A stretch of DNA of 9,592 nucleotides from Thermogutta sp. (lineage in GTDB: Bacteria > Planctomycetota > Planctomycetia > Pirellulales > Thermoguttaceae): the NCBI GenBank assembly GCA_012798155.1, contig JAAZNR010000298.1:1-9592 (forward strand), given 5' to 3'. Shown here one piece after another: positions 5,885-9,592 of this stretch (its first letter is position 1; the number at the start of each line of letters is the position of its first letter). The notes beneath the pieces are model-generated. The model saw only the letters and a list, made by a program, of their open reading frames with translations, was not told the DNA's origin and made no database searches. Made by a program: the position numbers and the translations under genes.

Positions 5885-7840
5885 TTACGACTTTGTCTTC
5901 AGGGCCGAGAGGACGGAATCGGGATCGCGATCGATCCAGCGGCGCTGCCACAATTCGAAAAACAACAAGGCCCAAATACGATGGCTGTGGTTCCACGTCC
6001 CGGATTGGTGCTCTTGAAGCAGCCGCCGCACGGCATCCGGCCGAAACCATCCCCGGTTGAGCGTCCGCTCGTCGAGCAGCACGTTCGAGGCCGGCAGGGA
6101 GAGCGGTCCGCGGAACCAATGATCGAGAGGGACGCCGAACCCCATCTTGCCCCGTCGCAAGATGGAAGGCGGAATCAAATCGGAGAAGGCCTGGAGCAGG
6201 ATTCGCTTGCCTCTTCGTCCCCGCAATTTCGCCCCAATCGGCAACGAGGCGGCCAATTCGACGACCCGGTGATCGAGGAACGGCGGCCGCGTCTCCAGGC
6301 TGTGGGCCATGGACGCGATATCGACCTTGACCATCAGGTCGCAGGGCAGGTACGTCGTCAAATCGGCCAGGGTGGTGGCGGTGACGATGTCCCGGCCGGA
6401 GGCTCGGGCGTAGCTCTCCTCTAGGAATTGGGCAGGATCGTAATCGCCCAGCGCTTCGTGAAATCGAGGCGAGTACAGCTCGGCGCGGCGGGCCGAATTG
6501 AAGATCGCAATCCAATCCAAGTAGCGGCGCTGCGGGGACAGTTGCAGCGACTCCGCAAACCGGCGCACTCGACTCCAGAAGGACTTCTGCCTGCGTTGCG
6601 GTAGGGTCCGCCACCAGGGCGACGCCGTCAGCCCGCGAATCGCGGCCGGCAGGGCGTCGAACCGTTGACCGACGCTCATGGCCCAATACCGCGGATAGCC
6701 GGCGAACAGCTCGTCGCCTCCGTCGCCGGTCAGGGCCACGGTCACGTGCGATCGGGTTTCACGCGATACGTACCACGTGGGGACGGCGGAGCTGTCGGCA
6801 AACGGCTCGTCGTAGTGCCAAACCAAGCGGTCGAGGATTTGAACCGCGTCCGGCTCCACGCGAAACTCGTGATGCTCCGTCCCGAAGGCCTGAGCCGCCG
6901 TCTTGGCGTAGCCCGTCTCGTCGTACTCGGCGATAGGGAAGCCGATCGAGAAGGTCTTGACGGGGGACGACGAGAATCGCTGCATCAAGCCGACGATGAT
7001 CGTCGAGTCGATCCCCCCGGAAAGAAAGGCCCCCAGGGGAACGTCGGACTCGAGGCGGATGCGAACCGAGTCGCTGAGCAGGGCGCGGAGCCGGTCGCAA
7101 GCGTCGGAGACCTCGCGCTCCGAAAGTTCGTGATTGAAGTCGGGGTTCCAATAGGGGCGAATCCGCAACTCGCCGTTTTCGTAAACGGCCATGTGGGCCG
7201 GCGGGAGTTTGCGGATGTCACGGTAGATCGTCCGCGGATGAGGGACGTACTGGTAAACCAGATAGGCGTCCACGGAGGCGGGGTCCACCTCGTCGCGCAC
7301 GCCCGGCACGGCGAGCAGGGCCTTCAATTCGCTGGCGAAGGTCAGCCGGCCTCGCTCCAGGCGGTACACCAGCGGCTTTTCCCCCAGCCGATCCCGCGCC
7401 AGGATCAATCGCCTGCGTTGCTCATCCCACAAGGCCAAGGCGAACATGCCGTTGAGGGATGCGAGGAAGTCGTCGCCCTCTTCCTCGTAAAGGTGGATGA
7501 GAACCTCGGTATCGGATTGCGTGCGGAAGCGATGGCCTTGCCCTTGGAGCCGCTCGCGGAGGGCGCGAAAGTTGTAGATCTCGCCGTTGAAGACGATGTG
7601 GACGGAGTCGTTCTCGTTGCTCATCGGCTGGTGGCCGCCGGAGAGGTCGATGATGGAAAGCCGACGATGGGCGAGGCCGGCCGCGATGCCCGGCGACGTC
7701 TCCGAGGGCGGCAAAACCCGCACGAGGCAGCCCTCATCGTCCGGGCCGCGATGCCTCAGAACGTCGGCCATGCGCTGGAGCGTCGGCGCGTCCAGGGCCA
7801 GCCGAGAGTCGGTCCACACCGCGCCGGCGATCCCACACAT
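5885..7840 (-). CDS. asnB: Glutamine-hydrolysing asparagine synthetase family protein (AsnB-type)
   Basis: 651 aa from the ATG at 7840. Class-II amidotransferase that takes ammonia from glutamine and, in the standard reaction, converts aspartate to asparagine with ATP. The N-terminal glutaminase domain begins MCGIAGAVW with the nucleophile Cys2 (exposed after Met removal), then RHRGPD (29-34), HRRLSIIDLSGGHQP (58-72), FNGEIYN (84-90) and SDTE (109-112). The synthetase domain has the PP-loop SGGIDST (274-280) and later ALTGDGGDELFAGYPRY and TRPPFLDHRVVELA. All key residues seen are intact. A GTG 18 nt upstream is in frame, but would bury Cys2 and destroy glutaminase activity, so 7840 is preferred; GGGAG lies upstream. 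Beside a glycosyltransferase, it may amidate a polysaccharide sugar or serve an exopolysaccharide pathway rather than make free asparagine; the sequence alone does not decide. Its TAA stop lies within the target duplication of a MITE-like element. Confidence 0.92.
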   Translation of the reverse strand: MCGIAGAVWTDSRLALDAPTLQRMADVLRHRGPDDEGCLVRVLPPSETSPGIAAGLAHRRLSIIDLSGGHQPMSNENDSVHIVFNGEIYNFRALRERLQGQGHRFRTQSDTEVLIHLYEEEGDDFLASLNGMFALALWDEQRRRLILARDRLGEKPLVYRLERGRLTFASELKALLAVPGVRDEVDPASVDAYLVYQYVPHPRTIYRDIRKLPPAHMAVYENGELRIRPYWNPDFNHELSEREVSDACDRLRALLSDSVRIRLESDVPLGAFLSGGIDSTIIVGLMQRFSSSPVKTFSIGFPIAEYDETGYAKTAAQAFGTEHHEFRVEPDAVQILDRLVWHYDEPFADSSAVPTWYVSRETRSHVTVALTGDGGDELFAGYPRYWAMSVGQRFDALPAAIRGLTASPWWRTLPQRRQKSFWSRVRRFAESLQLSPQRRYLDWIAIFNSARRAELYSPRFHEALGDYDPAQFLEESYARASGRDIVTATTLADLTTYLPCDLMVKVDIASMAHSLETRPPFLDHRVVELAASLPIGAKLRGRRGKRILLQAFSDLIPPSILRRGKMGFGVPLDHWFRGPLSLPASNVLLDERTLNRGWFRPDAVRRLLQEHQSGTWNHSHRIWALLFFELWQRRWIDRDPDSVLSALKTKS

Positions 7841-7964
7841 CAGGACTTTCTCCCACACTTATGCGGCAAGAGGTTTGCGTTCAGACTCGCGGGTCGTCAG
7901 GGAGCCGCTTGCGTTGTGGCGACCGCGGCAGCGTAGGCGGCATCCAGCCGCGAATGTTGCCGGT

Positions 7965-8012
7965 CCCGTTGCCATGATCCGCGGCAGCCCCGTTGCCATG
8001 ATCGGCGGCAAT
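7965..8012. repeat. 24-bp tandem duplication in the asnB leader
   Basis: Two adjacent copies of a 24-bp unit (7965-7988 and 7989-8012) beginning CCCGTTGCCATGATC and matching at 21 of 24 positions fill part of the roughly 180-bp gap between the glycosyltransferase stop and asnB. No promoter with good spacing was found in that gap, so asnB may be co-transcribed with the glycosyltransferase. Confidence 0.75.
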
Positions 8013-8019
8013 CCCAAGG

Positions 8020-9177
8020 TCACACGGCAAGCGGCTCATCCTCAGGCCGAGCCGGCACCGGCCTTCGGCTCAGCAATGCTTCGTACAGACGGCAGTAGGC
8101 GTCAGCCATCCGCGAGAGGCTGAATTCGTCGCGGGCACGGCGGCGCGCCGCCTCCCCCATGCGACGGCGGAGGTCCTCGTCTTCCAGGAGCTTCTTGGTC
8201 TTGGCGGCCAAGGGGGCCCTGCCGCCCTTCCCGGCCGGGATCAGGAAGCCCGTTTCGTCCGGCACGATCAGCTCACGGTTGCCGGGGATATCGGTAGCGA
8301 CCGCCGGTACCCCGCAGGCCATGGCCTCCAAGACGGCATTGGATTGGCCTTCATAGGCGCTGGTGTTCCAGAGCACGTCGAAGTGCGGCAGCCATCGGGA
8401 CAGGTCCTTTCGGTGGCCGACGAAGTGAACTCGATCCGCGATCTCGATTTTATCGCGATATTGCATCAACCTTTCCCGTAGCGGGCCGTCTCCGATAATC
8501 AGCAGATGGACGTCGTCGCGGATGCGCTTCAAGAGATCGGCCGCCCAGATCGCGTCTTCAACCCGTTTTTGCGGCCAAAGGCGGCCGACCAGCGCGATCA
8601 CCCGAGCCTCGTCGGGCAGGCCGAACTCCAGCAGCATGGCCCGGCGGGAATCCGAACCGGCGGGATACTCGACGACCGCGTTGGGGATGACGACGGTCTT
8701 ATCCCGCGGGATGCCGTGGGACACGTAGAAGTCTTGCACGTAGCGGCCGTTCGCCACGATGGCGTCGCTTCGCCGGGCCAAGAAGCGGTCGATCCAAAAA
8801 TGCCACGGGGACTTCCAGTAGTCCGCGCAACGTTCCGACCCCACGATATGCGGCACGCCGGTCCGCCAAGCGGCCCAACGACCGTAGGCGTTGGCGGCGA
8901 AGAGCCAGGTCTGAACGATATCCGGGCGAATCTGCCGGAGGAAACGCCGCAGACGCAGGTAGGCGAAGGGATCGAGCTTGGTCGCCTTGCCGATTACCGT
9001 GACGGGGACGCCGGCCGCCTCCAGCACCTTTTGGTAGAAGCCGCCGCGGGTCAGGGCGCATACATGCACCGGCCACCCGCGGCGCTTCAGCTCGCCGGCC
9101 AAGAGCGTCAACTGCTTTTCGGCTCCCGCCTGGTCCAGCGTGGGAATGATGTGCAGTACGGTTCCCGTTTCGGACAC
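8020..9177 (-). CDS. GT4-family glycosyltransferase
   Basis: 385 aa from a GTG at 9177 (a TTG at 9180 would add one residue). A GT-B fold retaining glycosyltransferase that moves a sugar from a nucleotide-sugar donor to a growing glycan, probably at the cytosolic membrane face. Numbering from the TTG: acceptor domain with VLHIIPTLDQAGAEKQL (8-24); PDIVQTWLFAANAYGRWAA (86-104), typical of this group; then the donor domain with ALVGRLWPQKRVEDAI (196-211), IIGDGPLRERL (228-238), VHFVGHRKDLSRWL (251-264) and the E-x7-E donor motif YEGQSNAVLEAMACGVP (276-292, E277 and E285). All conserved residues seen are intact. AGGGA lies 9 nt before the GTG. It sits upstream of asnB on the same strand; the pair looks like part of a surface-polysaccharide cluster continuing to the right. 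Donor and acceptor cannot be told from sequence. Confidence 0.92.
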   Translation of the reverse strand: MSETGTVLHIIPTLDQAGAEKQLTLLAGELKRRGWPVHVCALTRGGFYQKVLEAAGVPVTVIGKATKLDPFAYLRLRRFLRQIRPDIVQTWLFAANAYGRWAAWRTGVPHIVGSERCADYWKSPWHFWIDRFLARRSDAIVANGRYVQDFYVSHGIPRDKTVVIPNAVVEYPAGSDSRRAMLLEFGLPDEARVIALVGRLWPQKRVEDAIWAADLLKRIRDDVHLLIIGDGPLRERLMQYRDKIEIADRVHFVGHRKDLSRWLPHFDVLWNTSAYEGQSNAVLEAMACGVPAVATDIPGNRELIVPDETGFLIPAGKGGRAPLAAKTKKLLEDEDLRRRMGEAARRRARDEFSLSRMADAYCRLYEALLSRRPVPARPEDEPLAV

Positions 9178-9180
9178 CAA

Positions 9181-9476
9181 ATGCGATCCCTATCGTTCTC
9201 TTCCAGTGCCGGCCCGCCGTTCCGGCTCTTGCCTGCGTGTATCGGGACGGCGAAGTCAAAGCCGGGCGATCTTCTCGCCGCCGAACGGCCGGCGATTTCC
9301 CGGGCCGTCGGGGCATGAAATCCGCGAAAATCGTAGCCATTCACGCGCCTGCGCGGTCCGGCATCGGAACGCGGAGTCGCGAGGGCGCTTTTGAAACGCA
9401 GAGGACGCAGAGCACGCGGAGAAGAAGTCGGGAGCCGCAACTCTGCGTTCTCCGCGTTCTCCGCATTTCCGTCCTT
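9181..9476. other. Intergenic region upstream of the glycosyltransferase
   Basis: About 300 bp with no supported gene. It contains the ACGCRGAG inverted repeat (9393-9469). A TTGACT near 9250 on the minus strand has no -10 at proper spacing, so no promoter is called for the glycosyltransferase. Confidence 0.5.
9393..9469. repeat. Imperfect inverted repeat made of ACGCRGAG nonamers
   Basis: The left arm (9393-9421) reads GAAACGCAGAGGACGCAGAG and continues with another nonamer, so it is three tandem ACGCRGAG-type units. The right arm (9441-9469) is the inverted counterpart, CTCTGCGTT and CTCCGCGTT units ending CATTTC. The arms agree at about 23 of 29 positions around a 19-nt loop. Such AACGCAGAG-type dispersed intergenic repeats are familiar in GC-rich environmental genomes. 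No coding content. Confidence 0.8.
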
Positions 9477-9590
9477 TCATTCCGCGTAGCCGTCCCTGGG
9501 CCGCTCGGAGCCGAAAAACGTATCCGCCCATTCACTCGCAAAGGCGGCAGTTCCATTCCCGCGGCTTTCATCGCAAGCATGAACCCAATC
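9477..9590 (-). CDS. Possible C-terminal tail of a gene entering from the right edge
   Basis: An open frame with no start in the window runs from the right edge to a TGA at 9477-9479, giving 37 residues that end FFGSERPRDGYAE. Its mixed composition looks more protein-like than the arginine-rich chance frames around it, and it ends just before a typical intergenic repeat. Another minus-strand frame is also open here, and no family is recognised, so this call is weak. Confidence 0.25.
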   Translation of the reverse strand, partial: DWVHACDESRGNGTAAFASEWADTFFGSERPRDGYAE

Positions 9591-9592
9591 CC

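Noticed and set aside
6665..7936. 423-codon plus-strand open frame over asnB
   Set aside because: Antisense shadow of an intact asparagine synthetase gene; the translation is low-complexity and unrecognised.
9341..9580. 79-codon minus-strand frame starting MLAMKAAG at the right edge
   Set aside because: It runs through the nonamer repeat with a repeat-derived, arginine and cysteine-rich translation and no ribosome-binding site.

Overview
The window is GC-rich bacterial DNA with every convincing gene on the minus strand. The source is most likely a planctomycete, possibly Pirellulales-like. This is inferred from two short TatA proteins sharing an FGNRLP...R-S-x-G-R...EFKKGL core, a divergent ImuA/ImuB/DnaE2 set and high GC; there is no rRNA or marker gene to prove it.

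In transcription order (right to left), the right end (about 9181-9592) is largely non-coding. It has a possible 3' tail of a gene entering from the right and an imperfect inverted repeat built of ACGCRGAG nonamers. Next come a GT4-type glycosyltransferase (8020-9177) and a class-II glutamine-dependent asparagine synthetase (5885-7840), separated by a leader with a 24-bp tandem duplication. This pair looks like the edge of a surface-polysaccharide cluster.

Directly at the asnB stop codon lies a compact 164-bp element (5720-5883) with 14-bp perfect terminal inverted repeats, an exact 8-bp target duplication and nested hairpins. It is a non-autonomous MITE-like insertion. About 550 bp of non-coding DNA with a 19-bp tandem repeat separates it from glgC (3877-5142, ADP-glucose pyrophosphorylase, glycogen synthesis).

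Then follow two tandem TatA/E-family genes (3456-3671 and 3074-3397). They have a strong sigma70-type promoter of their own and textbook Shine-Dalgarno sequences that fix their starts.

The left third is an inducible mutagenesis cassette in the order imuA - imuB - dnaE2, the last cut by the window edge. A sigma70 promoter just upstream of imuA overlaps repeated GTAC half-sites, including GTAC-N4-GTAC, which resembles the cyanobacterial/Gram-positive style of LexA box. This suggests SOS control. imuA and imuB overlap by 98 nt, and ImuB is short in its N-terminal palm region with a degraded clamp-binding motif at the usual site. No RNA genes, CRISPR arrays or complete insertion sequences were seen.
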